Shown in pieces: positions 1 through 6,448 of a stretch of DNA of 34,483 bases. The position numbers and the translations under genes were made by a program. Position 1 is the first letter of the stretch. Each line of letters opens with the position of its first letter. This DNA comes from Bifidobacterium breve (GTDB lineage Bacteria; Actinomycetota; Actinomycetes; S36-B12; UBA5976): NCBI GenBank assembly GCA_945861165.1, contig CAMATO010000001.1, positions 1-34,483 on the forward strand, in the 5' to 3' direction. The notes beneath the pieces were generated by a model. That model was not told where the DNA came from and made no database searches. It worked only from the letters and a program-made list of their open reading frames with translations.

Positions 1-212
1 CAGAAACTGCAATTGCTTGGTTAAGGGATAGAAAGAGTGTGGCATCAGTAATTTTAGGAGCACGTAATTTGGCTCAGTTAAAAATCTTGCTTAATTCGGA
101 TAATTTGGTTTTACCATTAGAGATAATTAATGCGCTATCAGATGTTTCTGCACCTCATGCTTCTTATCCTGATTCAGGATGGGCTCAACTTTCTAAAGAT
201 AGAGGAAACTAA
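1..212 (+). CDS. Aldo/keto reductase, C-terminal fragment
   Basis: This frame is open from base 3 and ends with TAA at 210-212, giving the last 69 residues of a gene that begins before the window. The fragment reads ETAIAWLRDRKSVASVILGA, then RNLAQLKILL, and closes with SAPHASYPDSGW. The stretch with Val-Ile-Leu-Gly-Ala-Arg and a following leucine-rich helix is the usual end of NADPH-dependent aldo/keto reductases, which have a GAR motif that binds cofactor phosphate and a C-terminal SAP...YP tail. The substrate cannot be judged because the catalytic Asp-Tyr-Lys-His residues lie outside the window. The next gene starts 3 bases after this stop, so the two are probably co-transcribed. The family call is fairly firm; anything beyond that is open. 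Confidence 0.8.
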   Translation, partial: ETAIAWLRDRKSVASVILGARNLAQLKILLNSDNLVLPLEIINALSDVSAPHASYPDSGWAQLSKDRGN

Positions 213-214
213 CT

Positions 215-400
215 TTGTACAGCAATTGGGAGATCAGAGAAGTTCCCTTACCCTCTCACGTATCTAGAAGAGATGCAAAAATAATTTTAACTGAATTAGC
301 CGAGTATGGTCGCTGGGAATTAGTTCGTACGAGAATTTATCCTAATGGGGTTAAACGAATGTGGGTAAAGAAAAAAATACAGAAAATAGTAAGAACTTAA
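215..400 (+). CDS. DUF5703 family small protein
   Basis: This 61-residue basic protein has the hallmark pattern of the actinobacterial DUF5703 family: an N-terminal WEIREVPLP, a Ser-Arg-x-Ala-Lys helix, then EYGRWELVRTRIYPNG followed by a Lys/Arg-rich end. The family function is unknown. The start is TTG at 215, backed by a purine-rich AGAGGAAA at 201-208 at suitable spacing; no ATG or GTG upstream fits the family length. It follows an aldo/keto reductase by 3 bases. Its stop codon overlaps the stop codon of the convergent M20 peptidase by 3 bases. As I recall, DUF5703 beside an M20 hydrolase and an aldo/keto reductase is common in other actinobacteria, which supports the call. Confidence 0.85.
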   Translation: MYSNWEIREVPLPSHVSRRDAKIILTELAEYGRWELVRTRIYPNGVKRMWVKKKIQKIVRT

Positions 401-1707
401 AGATCTTTTATAAATCTGTGCATTGTTCGTGCACCAAATTGCAATGAGGAAATTGGAATTCTTTCATCATGTCCATGAAATAGGCTCGTGAAATCAAGAT
501 CGTTAGGTAAAAGTAGTGGTGTGAAACCATAACCTTTGATACCAAATTTCGACATTGCTTTGGCATCTGTTCCACCAGAAAGCATGTATGGGACTACTTT
601 GGCTGCTGGGTCTTCAATACTTAGCGCATTGACCATTGATTCAACTATTCCAGATTTGAACGGAGCTTCTAAAGCTACATCAAGTGTTTCTGCTTCAACG
701 CTAATATCTTTACCAACTACTGCTTTTATTTCTTTCAGGAATGTTTCTGAGTTCCCAGGTAAAAATCGTCCATCTACGTAAGCTGTAGCTTCGCCAGGAA
801 TAACATTTACTTTATATCCAGCAGTCAACATTGTTGGATTAGCTGTATCGGACAAAGTTGCTGAAACTAACTTAGCTAAAGTTCCCAAAAGTGCGACAAC
901 TTTCTCGGGATCATTTTCATCAAATATCATGCCATGGGCTATTGCGGTTTCTTCCAAAAGTCCTCTTACCGAATCCTTTATCGTGATAGGAAATTTATGT
1001 GAACTCAAGTTTGTAATTGCGGTGGAAATTTTGTTGATTGCATTATCGTTATTAGTCATTGAGCCATGGCCTGCTGTACCTTTAGCGGTCAATTTCATCC
1101 AAGCTAAGCCTTTTTGAGCAGTTTCTATTAGATACAGGCGAACACCGTTACTTAAAGTATGGGAGAAGCCGCCTACTTCGCCTATTGCTTCTGTTGCATT
1201 TTCGAAATATTCAGGATAATTTTTGGTTACATAATGACTACCAAATAATCCTCCTGCTTCTTCGTCAGCAAAAAATATTAATGAAATAGTTCTCTTAGGT
1301 TTCCAACCATTATTTATGAGTTTATATAAACTGGCCAAAATCATCGCGTTACCGTTTTTCATATCTACGGCGCCTCTGCCCCAAATCATATTTTTATCGA
1401 TGATTGCTTCGAAGGCAGGTTTTGACCATTTTTCTTTTTCAACTGGGACAACATCGAGATGGCCATGCAAAACTACTCCAGGAAGTTTTTTGTCTGTACC
1501 TTCTATAATTGCCACTACAGAACATCTTTGTTTATCTGGTCCAACAATTTTGTAATCAATATTCAATTCATTAAGAATGTTGCCAACATATTCAGCTGCT
1601 TTTATTTCTCCATTACTTTTAGCGTTGCCAAAGTTAGTAGTATCAAATCTGATTAGGTCTTGGCAGTATTGAACAACTCTATTTTCCAGATCAGCTGTGT
1701 TTGACAT
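397..1707 (-). CDS. M20 family metallopeptidase (ArgE/DapE/carboxypeptidase type)
   Basis: This 436-residue protein is a co-catalytic zinc hydrolase that would cleave an amide or peptide bond at a free carboxylate in the cytoplasm. Seen in order are HGHLDVVP near residue 81 (zinc ligand H83, catalytic-site D85), GRGAVDMKNG (bridging D115), ADEEAGG (general base E149 and zinc ligand E150), a central dimerisation domain with GTAGHGS, and a C-terminal FHGHDER whose His411 is the expected last ligand. All metal residues are present. No signal peptide is seen. The start at 1705-1707 has only a weak ribosome binding site. The family includes acetylornithine deacetylase, succinyl-diaminopimelate desuccinylase and dipeptidases. 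The length and motifs fit the broad M20/M25/M40 peptidase group best, so substrate is left open. Confidence 0.9.
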   Translation of the reverse strand: MSNTADLENRVVQYCQDLIRFDTTNFGNAKSNGEIKAAEYVGNILNELNIDYKIVGPDKQRCSVVAIIEGTDKKLPGVVLHGHLDVVPVEKEKWSKPAFEAIIDKNMIWGRGAVDMKNGNAMILASLYKLINNGWKPKRTISLIFFADEEAGGLFGSHYVTKNYPEYFENATEAIGEVGGFSHTLSNGVRLYLIETAQKGLAWMKLTAKGTAGHGSMTNNDNAINKISTAITNLSSHKFPITIKDSVRGLLEETAIAHGMIFDENDPEKVVALLGTLAKLVSATLSDTANPTMLTAGYKVNVIPGEATAYVDGRFLPGNSETFLKEIKAVVGKDISVEAETLDVALEAPFKSGIVESMVNALSIEDPAAKVVPYMLSGGTDAKAMSKFGIKGYGFTPLLLPNDLDFTSLFHGHDERIPISSLQFGARTMHRFIKDL

Positions 1708-1736
1708 TATAAATCCATTTTGCCGACCTGACGGGG

Positions 1737-1765
1737 TTGCAGTTGATTTCGGTGTCCATTGTTAT
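1737..1765 (+). promoter_or_regulatory. Possible promoter for tRNA-Leu
   Basis: A TTGCAG (1737-1742) and a TGTTAT (1760-1765) are 17 bases apart and would place transcription start a few bases before the tRNA. Each hexamer matches the housekeeping consensus at four positions. This is the best pair in the short space between the divergent M20 gene and the tRNA, but the match is modest. Confidence 0.3.
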
Positions 1766-1781
1766 CGTGTGAGTCAAGTAA

Positions 1782-1865
1782 GTCCGGATGGCGGAATTGG
1801 TAGACGCGCTAGCTTGAGGTGTTAGTCCCTTTACGGGGATGGGGGTTCAAGTCCCCCTTCGGACA
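1782..1865 (+). tRNA. tRNA-Leu (anticodon GAG)
   Basis: A full class II tRNA cloverleaf can be folded. The acceptor arm GTCCGGA (1782-1788) pairs with TTCGGAC (1858-1864) and is followed by discriminator A at 1865. The D arm is in GCGGAATTGGTAGACGC. The anticodon stem CTAGC/GTTAG encloses the loop TTGAGGT with anticodon GAG at 1816-1818. A long variable hairpin TCCCT-TTAC-GGGGA follows, then a T arm GGGGG-TTCAAGT-CCCCC. The long variable arm and the anticodon together identify leucine; it reads CUC and CUU. CCA is not encoded. The convergent VKOR gene ends one base beyond it, so there is no room for a terminator between them. Confidence 0.97.
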
Positions 1866-1866
1866 C

Positions 1867-2424
1867 TTAGATTACAAATTGTAGAAATATTGCTGCACCC
1901 ACGACCAAGAACCAACCCAATGTTAGAAATCCGGTAAATGGCACCAGCATCTTTAATATTTGACTGCGAGAATTTTTTAGTAAATCCCTCATCGTTAAAA
2001 AGAATATCGGAACAGTCATTCCCCAAACAACAATGCAATAAGGGCACAGAATTTCGATAACATAAATGCTCTGAAAAGCCAACCATGATACAAACAATGT
2101 TGCTGAACCACTAACCAAAGCTATTACCTGCAACATCCATTTAGGAACATATAAATCCATCAAAATGAGAACACCCAGTAGGGCCAAAATTGGAAAACTA
2201 CTCACACCAATGATGCTGTTAGGAAAACCAAGGACCGATGCTTGCGCAGTCTTTACTACGTTGCCACAAGCCAAAACTGAATTAACATTACAACTTGAAA
2301 TATAATTAGGATTTTCCAGAATCTTGATCTTATCTACCGTTAAAATAAATGATGAAAACCAACCAATGACACCTCCGACACTGAGCAGCCAACCTAAGTT
2401 TTTACTTGCGATCCTGTTTTTCAT
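1867..2424 (-). CDS. Vitamin K epoxide reductase (VKOR) family membrane protein
   Basis: This 185-residue integral membrane protein has about five hydrophobic segments. It carries the paired cysteines of bacterial VKOR: a loop pair C45 and C53 (SSCNVNSVLACG) and the active-site CPYC at C127/C130 in a transmembrane helix. Bacterial VKOR reoxidises DsbA-like thiol oxidases and passes electrons to quinone, so this is probably the disulfide-generating membrane enzyme of the cell. No DsbA or thioredoxin-like domain is fused, and no partner gene lies next to it. The gene directly abuts the upstream DUF4916 gene with no base between stop and start, so they are likely translated together. It converges on tRNA-Leu with one base between them. 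Confidence 0.92.
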   Translation of the reverse strand: MKNRIASKNLGWLLSVGGVIGWFSSFILTVDKIKILENPNYISSCNVNSVLACGNVVKTAQASVLGFPNSIIGVSSFPILALLGVLILMDLYVPKWMLQVIALVSGSATLFVSWLAFQSIYVIEILCPYCIVVWGMTVPIFFLTMRDLLKNSRSQILKMLVPFTGFLTLGWFLVVGAAIFLQFVI

Positions 2425-2967
2425 TTATTCAATCACTCCCATGTGAGCCAATGCCAATTTCAACAATTTGGACTGTCCACCGGTCATTTCATCTGAAACC
2501 TTTTTGCTTTGTGCTTCTAGCGGTGTCAACCATGCAAGATCCAAAGCATTTTGGCTTGGTTGACAATCACCTTTCACAACCACCACGAACGCCAAGCTAA
2601 CAGCATGTTGTCGAGGATCATGAAAACCTGAAACATTTGGGTCTGGAAAATATTCAACAACAGTAAATGGTGTGGGACTAGGAGAAAGTTGTGGAAGTGC
2701 AGTTGAGCCTAAGTCTTTTTCTAAATGTCTAAGCAGTGCATTTCTAATTCTTTCACCATAAAGTACCCGACCTGAAACCATAGCTCTGCTAATGCTTCCA
2801 TCAGGCATACCGCGCAACAATAATCCAATTTGTGTTACATTTCCTAATTCATCTGTCCGAACTGGTATCGCATCAATATATAAAATCGGAAGTCTCTCGC
2901 GCACAAACTCAATTTGTTCATCATTAAGCCACGCACCGCGTTGATCAGTTTCATTAATCAGACTCAT
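2425..2967 (-). CDS. DUF4916 / NUDIX hydrolase family protein
   Basis: The protein (180 residues from this start) matches the actinobacterial DUF4916 group, which is annotated as a NUDIX-like family. Recognisable blocks are WLNDEQIEFVRERLPILYID near the start, then VTQIGLLLRG, SGRVLYGERIRNALLRHLEK, FTVVEYFPDPNVSGFHDPRQ and HAVSLAFVVVV. A classical NUDIX box (GX5EX7REUXEEXGU) is not visible, so hydrolase activity is doubtful and the function is unknown. I chose the ATG at 2965-2967 over the in-frame GTG at 2974-2976, because AGGAG at 2978-2982 is 10 bases from the ATG but only 1 base from the GTG. It forms a two-gene unit with the VKOR gene. Confidence 0.85.
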   Translation of the reverse strand: MSLINETDQRGAWLNDEQIEFVRERLPILYIDAIPVRTDELGNVTQIGLLLRGMPDGSISRAMVSGRVLYGERIRNALLRHLEKDLGSTALPQLSPSPTPFTVVEYFPDPNVSGFHDPRQHAVSLAFVVVVKGDCQPSQNALDLAWLTPLEAQSKKVSDEMTGGQSKLLKLALAHMGVIE

Positions 2968-2989
2968 GCTGCGCACTCTCCTATTTCTT

Positions 2990-3029
2990 CATTCTAGACT
3001 TCAAAGGTTTATTTTGCATTCTAAGACTT
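2990..3029. repeat. Short direct repeat in a divergent promoter region
   Basis: CATTCTAGACTT (2990-3001) recurs as CATTCTAAGACTT (3017-3029), a near-identical pair with a 27-base period. On the minus strand each copy contains TAGAAT, a good -10 hexamer, so the pair could be tandem promoters for the DUF4916-VKOR unit or a two-site operator between the divergent genes. No convincing -35 element accompanies either copy. Confidence 0.4.
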
Positions 3030-3088
3030 ACGAATTATGCAAAGAGTCAACCAAAATTTTCACTTGTACCCCCATTAGGTTAAGTGTT

Positions 3089-3820
3089 ATGACAGGAAAA
3101 GTGTTCCAAAATGTTCCCACCAGCATTTCACTTGCGATTTGGGGAACCGCCTTCATGCAGGGCCGAGAGACCTTGGAAAGAGCAGTCGATTGCATCTCAG
3201 AGGCTCCCCGCACCGTTTCAACTTTATTGACCCAAGAATCTTTAGCAATCTTTTTGTCTAATTTAAGAATTGGTGGCACGACTGCATTGCGTTGCCATTT
3301 TCCGATTACCGGAGACATGGACTCAATCATTGGGACAGATGAATTTGTTGACGTTGCCCTTGAATCTGGTCACGTCATCACCACCAGAGGTGGGATGGTC
3401 TTGGGAATATACGAGGAAACAATTTACTGGGTAGCATCCCAAAGAATTAAAGAACCCATTATGTTAAAAAATAATTGGCAAGATATGGATAAACAACTGA
3501 GTAATTTGCTGCATGAAACTAGTGAGGAAATTGAAGCTTTTGATTTAGTGCATGGAAATCAGGAGGCACACGATTTTCTAATTGATTTGGAGCACGATAT
3601 TACAATTCAGGTTTATCCTGACGATCAACCTGAGAGAGTTACTTTTCTGCTGGGCAGACTTCTTAGAGTACTGGCCATTACAGAATTTGCCATGGAAAAT
3701 CAAATTAATTCCTTTAGCGCCACTAAGCAATCTATGTGGTCTACTCCGATAGTTGACTTAAATAGGACGTGTAGAAAAGGTTTATCAGCAGTTGTTAATT
3801 ACGCACTGACAACAAATTAA
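3089..3820 (+). CDS. Conserved-looking hypothetical protein, 243 residues
   Basis: I do not recognise a named family with certainty. The protein is soluble, with no signal peptide or membrane helix. It opens with TGKVFQNVPTSISLAIWGTA, FMQGRETLERAVDCI, then a segment SNLRIGGTTALRCHFPITGD and TTRGGMVLGIY. This resembles a conserved actinobacterial protein without assigned function that I recall only by its pattern. I chose ATG 3089 because the open frame upstream (2966-3088) lies in the divergent promoter region and encodes a Cys/Leu/Thr-rich stretch that looks non-coding. There is no good ribosome binding site; TAGGTT at 3076-3081 could be a -10 for a leaderless transcript. It converges on fabI with stop codons directly abutting. 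Confidence 0.7.
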   Translation: MTGKVFQNVPTSISLAIWGTAFMQGRETLERAVDCISEAPRTVSTLLTQESLAIFLSNLRIGGTTALRCHFPITGDMDSIIGTDEFVDVALESGHVITTRGGMVLGIYEETIYWVASQRIKEPIMLKNNWQDMDKQLSNLLHETSEEIEAFDLVHGNQEAHDFLIDLEHDITIQVYPDDQPERVTFLLGRLLRVLAITEFAMENQINSFSATKQSMWSTPIVDLNRTCRKGLSAVVNYALTTN

Positions 3821-4588
3821 TTAAGCACCCATGGAATGGTAGCCACCATCAACATGAATTATTTCACCTGATGTGGCGGGAAACCAGTCTGAAAGTAAAG
3901 CCACAACAGCTTTAGCAGATGGCACTGGATCAGAAATCTTCCAACCTAAGGGAGATCTAGCAGCCCATGCTTCTTCAAATTTTTCAAATCCGGGAATATG
4001 TTTTGCTGCAACAGTATTAAGTGGTCCTGCTGCAATTAAATTAACTCGAATATTTTTAGGTCCTAGATGTCTTGCTAAATATCTTGAAGTTGATTCAAGT
4101 GCTGCTTTAGCAACTCCCATCCAGTCATATTGTGGCCAAGAAACAGTTGCGTCAAAATCAAGTCCCACAATGCTGCCACCATCAGGCATTAGCTCAATAC
4201 AAGCCATTGAAAGTGATTTAAATGAATAGGCTGAAACCTGTAAAGCAGTTGCCACATCTGGCCATTCAGTGCTAAGAAAATTTCCTCCCAGAGCTGATTG
4301 CGGTGCAAAACCAATTGCATGAACAACACCGTCAAGTGTTGGGGAATGTTTTTTTATTTCAGCGGATAAATTTGACAGGTTTTCTTCACTGGTGACATCT
4401 AATTCCAAAATTTTGGCTGGGTGTGGCAATCTGGCGTTGGCTCGCTCAGTTGCGCCCATGGCGCGACCAAAGGAGCTTAATAAAACAGTGCCACCTTCTT
4501 CTTGAATAATTTTTGCCACAGAAAAAGCAATCGAATGATCTGTTAGGACTCCTGTTACCAGAATTGTTTTACCCTGCATTATTCCCAT
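3821..4588 (-). CDS. fabI: Enoyl-[acyl-carrier-protein] reductase [NADH], InhA-like
   Basis: This 255-residue enzyme catalyses the last, NADH-dependent reduction of each round of type II fatty-acid elongation. The Rossmann start GKTILVTGVLTDHSIAFSVA is typical of FabI/InhA. The catalytic Tyr154-x-x-Met-x-x-x-Lys161 is seen in YDWMGVAKAALES, preceded by GGSIVGLDFD. The residue matching InhA Ser94 lies in VVHAIGFAPQ and is alanine. The C-terminal VDGGYHSMG is standard. The gene follows fabG by 3 bases, the same order as mabA-inhA in mycobacteria. In-frame ATGs at codons 1 and 4 are both possible; the first is used here. It ends flush against the convergent hypothetical gene. Target class and reaction are well supported. 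Confidence 0.95.
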   Translation of the reverse strand: MGIMQGKTILVTGVLTDHSIAFSVAKIIQEEGGTVLLSSFGRAMGATERANARLPHPAKILELDVTSEENLSNLSAEIKKHSPTLDGVVHAIGFAPQSALGGNFLSTEWPDVATALQVSAYSFKSLSMACIELMPDGGSIVGLDFDATVSWPQYDWMGVAKAALESTSRYLARHLGPKNIRVNLIAAGPLNTVAAKHIPGFEKFEEAWAARSPLGWKISDPVPSAKAVVALLSDWFPATSGEIIHVDGGYHSMGA

Positions 4589-4591
4589 TTT

Positions 4592-5302
4592 TTAATGTCC
4601 CATTCCTAATCCGCCATCAACTGGAATTACTGCACCAGTTATGTAAGAAGCATCATCTGATGCTAAAAATCTAACTACTCCTGCTATTTCACTTGCACTT
4701 GCAGTTCTACCTAAAGGTGTGTTTGCCGTTATCATTTCTTTACGTGCTGGTTCTAAGTCATTGGTCATATCGGTATCAACATATCCAGGTGCCACAACAT
4801 TTACTGTCACACCTCTACTGCCTACTTCGCGTGCTAAAGATCTAGCTGCACCAATTAATCCTGCTTTTGTGCTGGCGTAAACCATTTGTCCAGGAGAACC
4901 TAAAAGTCCTACAACTGATCCTATAAAAATTATTCTTCCTTTTCTGTTTTTCATCATGGATTTAACACTTCTTCGAGCAACTCTCAAAGAACCCATCAAG
5001 TTAGTGTTGATGATGCTTTCCATGTCAACATCTTCTAATCTCATAGCCAATGAATCCTTGTTTGTTCCAGCATTAATTACAACGACTTCTAAAGGACCAA
5101 GATTTTTTTCTATTTCATCAATTGCATTGTCAATACTTTTACTGTCCGTGACGTCAGCTTTAACCATATAGAAATCACCAGTCGGTTTATTTTCGCGATA
5201 TGAAATTGCCACTTTGAAACCATCTAAGGCAAATCTTTGAGCAATTGCAAGACCAATGCCTCTATTGCCCCCAGTTACAAAAACTACTCCGTTTACAGAC
5301 AT
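4592..5302 (-). CDS. fabG: 3-oxoacyl-[acyl-carrier-protein] reductase
   Basis: A 236-residue short-chain dehydrogenase that reduces beta-ketoacyl-ACP with NADPH in fatty-acid elongation. The features in order are TGGNRGIG (cofactor loop, residues 10-17), VINAGTNKD, NTNLMG (N101), the catalytic Ser129 in FIGSVVG, Tyr142 and Lys146 in YASTKAG, then APGYVDTDM and a C-terminal VDGGLGMGH. Length is normal for FabG. A ribosome binding site AAGAGG precedes the ATG. It is the first gene of the fabG-fabI pair, so a promoter must lie in the 124 bases shared with divergent DUF3099 (5303-5426). I see no strong -35/-10 pair there; TAGAAT at 5363-5368 on the plus strand is the best single hexamer. Confidence 0.94.
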   Translation of the reverse strand: MSVNGVVFVTGGNRGIGLAIAQRFALDGFKVAISYRENKPTGDFYMVKADVTDSKSIDNAIDEIEKNLGPLEVVVINAGTNKDSLAMRLEDVDMESIINTNLMGSLRVARRSVKSMMKNRKGRIIFIGSVVGLLGSPGQMVYASTKAGLIGAARSLAREVGSRGVTVNVVAPGYVDTDMTNDLEPARKEMITANTPLGRTASASEIAGVVRFLASDDASYITGAVIPVDGGLGMGH

Positions 5303-5426
5303 GCCTCTTAACTTACCTCGTGGAGCCCGAAATATTGGCTGCTAGCCTGCTTGTGGGGCATTTAGAATCGCGAAGTACGAAAAATTGGCGTAGCGTTGAT
5401 ATTAATAGGAAGGCATTTGAGACCTT

Positions 5427-5717
5427 ATGAGTAATCAAGAAGAGCCCCCAGTTTACGCCATTACAAATGCAGCTACGGGCTTGAGTTTTGATCAAGCAGG
5501 TAGGAAAAAGCGATATTTAATTTCCATGAGTTTAAGAACTATTTGTTTTGTAGGAGCCATTTTTGCACAAGGTAATCTTCGTTGGGTGTTAATTTTTGGA
5601 GCGATATTTCTGCCCTACATCGCGGTGGTAATAGCCAATGCTGGTCGGGAAAACTATTTTTTCAGCGGCAAAAATGCCGAATCTCCAACTAAAGCCATTG
5701 ATTCGGGCTCAAACTAA
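5427..5717 (+). CDS. DUF3099 family membrane protein
   Basis: A 96-residue actinobacterial protein of unknown function. The family pattern is clear: YAITNAATGLSFDQAGRKKR, YLISMSLRTICFV, then RWVLIFGAIFLPYIAVVIAN and AGREN. Two hydrophobic segments (about residues 30-47 and 52-70) imply a small membrane hairpin protein with a charged N-terminal region in the cytoplasm. AGGAAGG lies 13 bases before the ATG, rather far for a ribosome binding site. It is followed 32 bases later by SURF1 and is divergent from fabG. As I recall, the same DUF3099-SURF1-fabG-fabI neighbourhood occurs in Streptomyces, so this is inherited order. A role near the respiratory chain is only a guess from position. Confidence 0.88.
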   Translation: MSNQEEPPVYAITNAATGLSFDQAGRKKRYLISMSLRTICFVGAIFAQGNLRWVLIFGAIFLPYIAVVIANAGRENYFFSGKNAESPTKAIDSGSN

Positions 5718-5749
5718 TTACGAAGTGGAAGTAGTCTTACAGCAAGCTC

Positions 5750-6448
5750 ATGTTTAAAAATCTGCTACGACCACGCTGGATCATCTTAACTTTCTTGCTT
5801 GCCATCCTAATTTATCTGTTTATAGAACTTTCTGGTTGGCAGTTTGATCGATACCATCAAAGAATTGATCGTAATAAAGATTTTGTTACCGCGGTAGCTG
5901 GTGTCCCTATACCAATTGAAAATGTCTCACAACTAAATAACTTAAAACAATGGGGCAAGGTCTCGTTGTCAGGACAATACCTCGACGCAGAATCGAAATT
6001 AGTAAGGAAAAGATATCTTAAAAATAGTTTAGGCTTTTGGGTGCTGACACCTTTCCAATTAGCAAATAAAGAGATCATATTGGTTAATCGAGGTTGGATA
6101 CCCTCAGCCAATTCCTCTACATCTGAGCTTGCAATTCCTAGCAGTCCAACCCAGCAAGTATTAATTGAAGGTTATTTGCGACCAATGGAAAAATTTAAAG
6201 CAAATCCTACTGATTTACCGTCTAATCAAATTAATGATATCAATATAGAAAAATTCCAGGGTAATATTTACCCAAATTTCTATGTTCAAGTGGGCAAATC
6301 TAACCCAGCAGAAAAAGACATAGGAATAATTTATTTACCAGAGGTTTCTAACGGTCCACATCTAAGCTATGCGATTCAATGGATACTTTTTGCATTATTA
6401 CTACCAATTGGGTGGTATGTGTTATTGAAGAATGAAGATAAAAACTAA
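5750..6448 (+). CDS. SURF1 family cytochrome c oxidase assembly protein
   Basis: A 232-residue membrane protein of the SURF1 family, which helps insert heme a into subunit I of cytochrome c oxidase. It has an N-terminal transmembrane helix (about residues 9-30), the conserved WQFDRYHQRIDRN just after it, a periplasmic domain with WVLTPFQLANKEIILVNRGW, a GPHLSYAIQW motif and a second transmembrane helix near the C-terminus. This two-helix layout and length fit the family. The stop overlaps the stop of the convergent ABC transporter by a few bases (6445-6448). The heme A and heme O synthases encoded at 14811-17462 belong to the same pathway. Confidence 0.9.
   Translation: MFKNLLRPRWIILTFLLAILIYLFIELSGWQFDRYHQRIDRNKDFVTAVAGVPIPIENVSQLNNLKQWGKVSLSGQYLDAESKLVRKRYLKNSLGFWVLTPFQLANKEIILVNRGWIPSANSSTSELAIPSSPTQQVLIEGYLRPMEKFKANPTDLPSNQINDINIEKFQGNIYPNFYVQVGKSNPAEKDIGIIYLPEVSNGPHLSYAIQWILFALLLPIGWYVLLKNEDKN

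Noticed and set aside
3028..3330. 100-codon open frame on the minus strand
   Set aside because: It is antisense to the 243-residue gene and runs into the divergent promoter region; no ribosome binding site or family resemblance.
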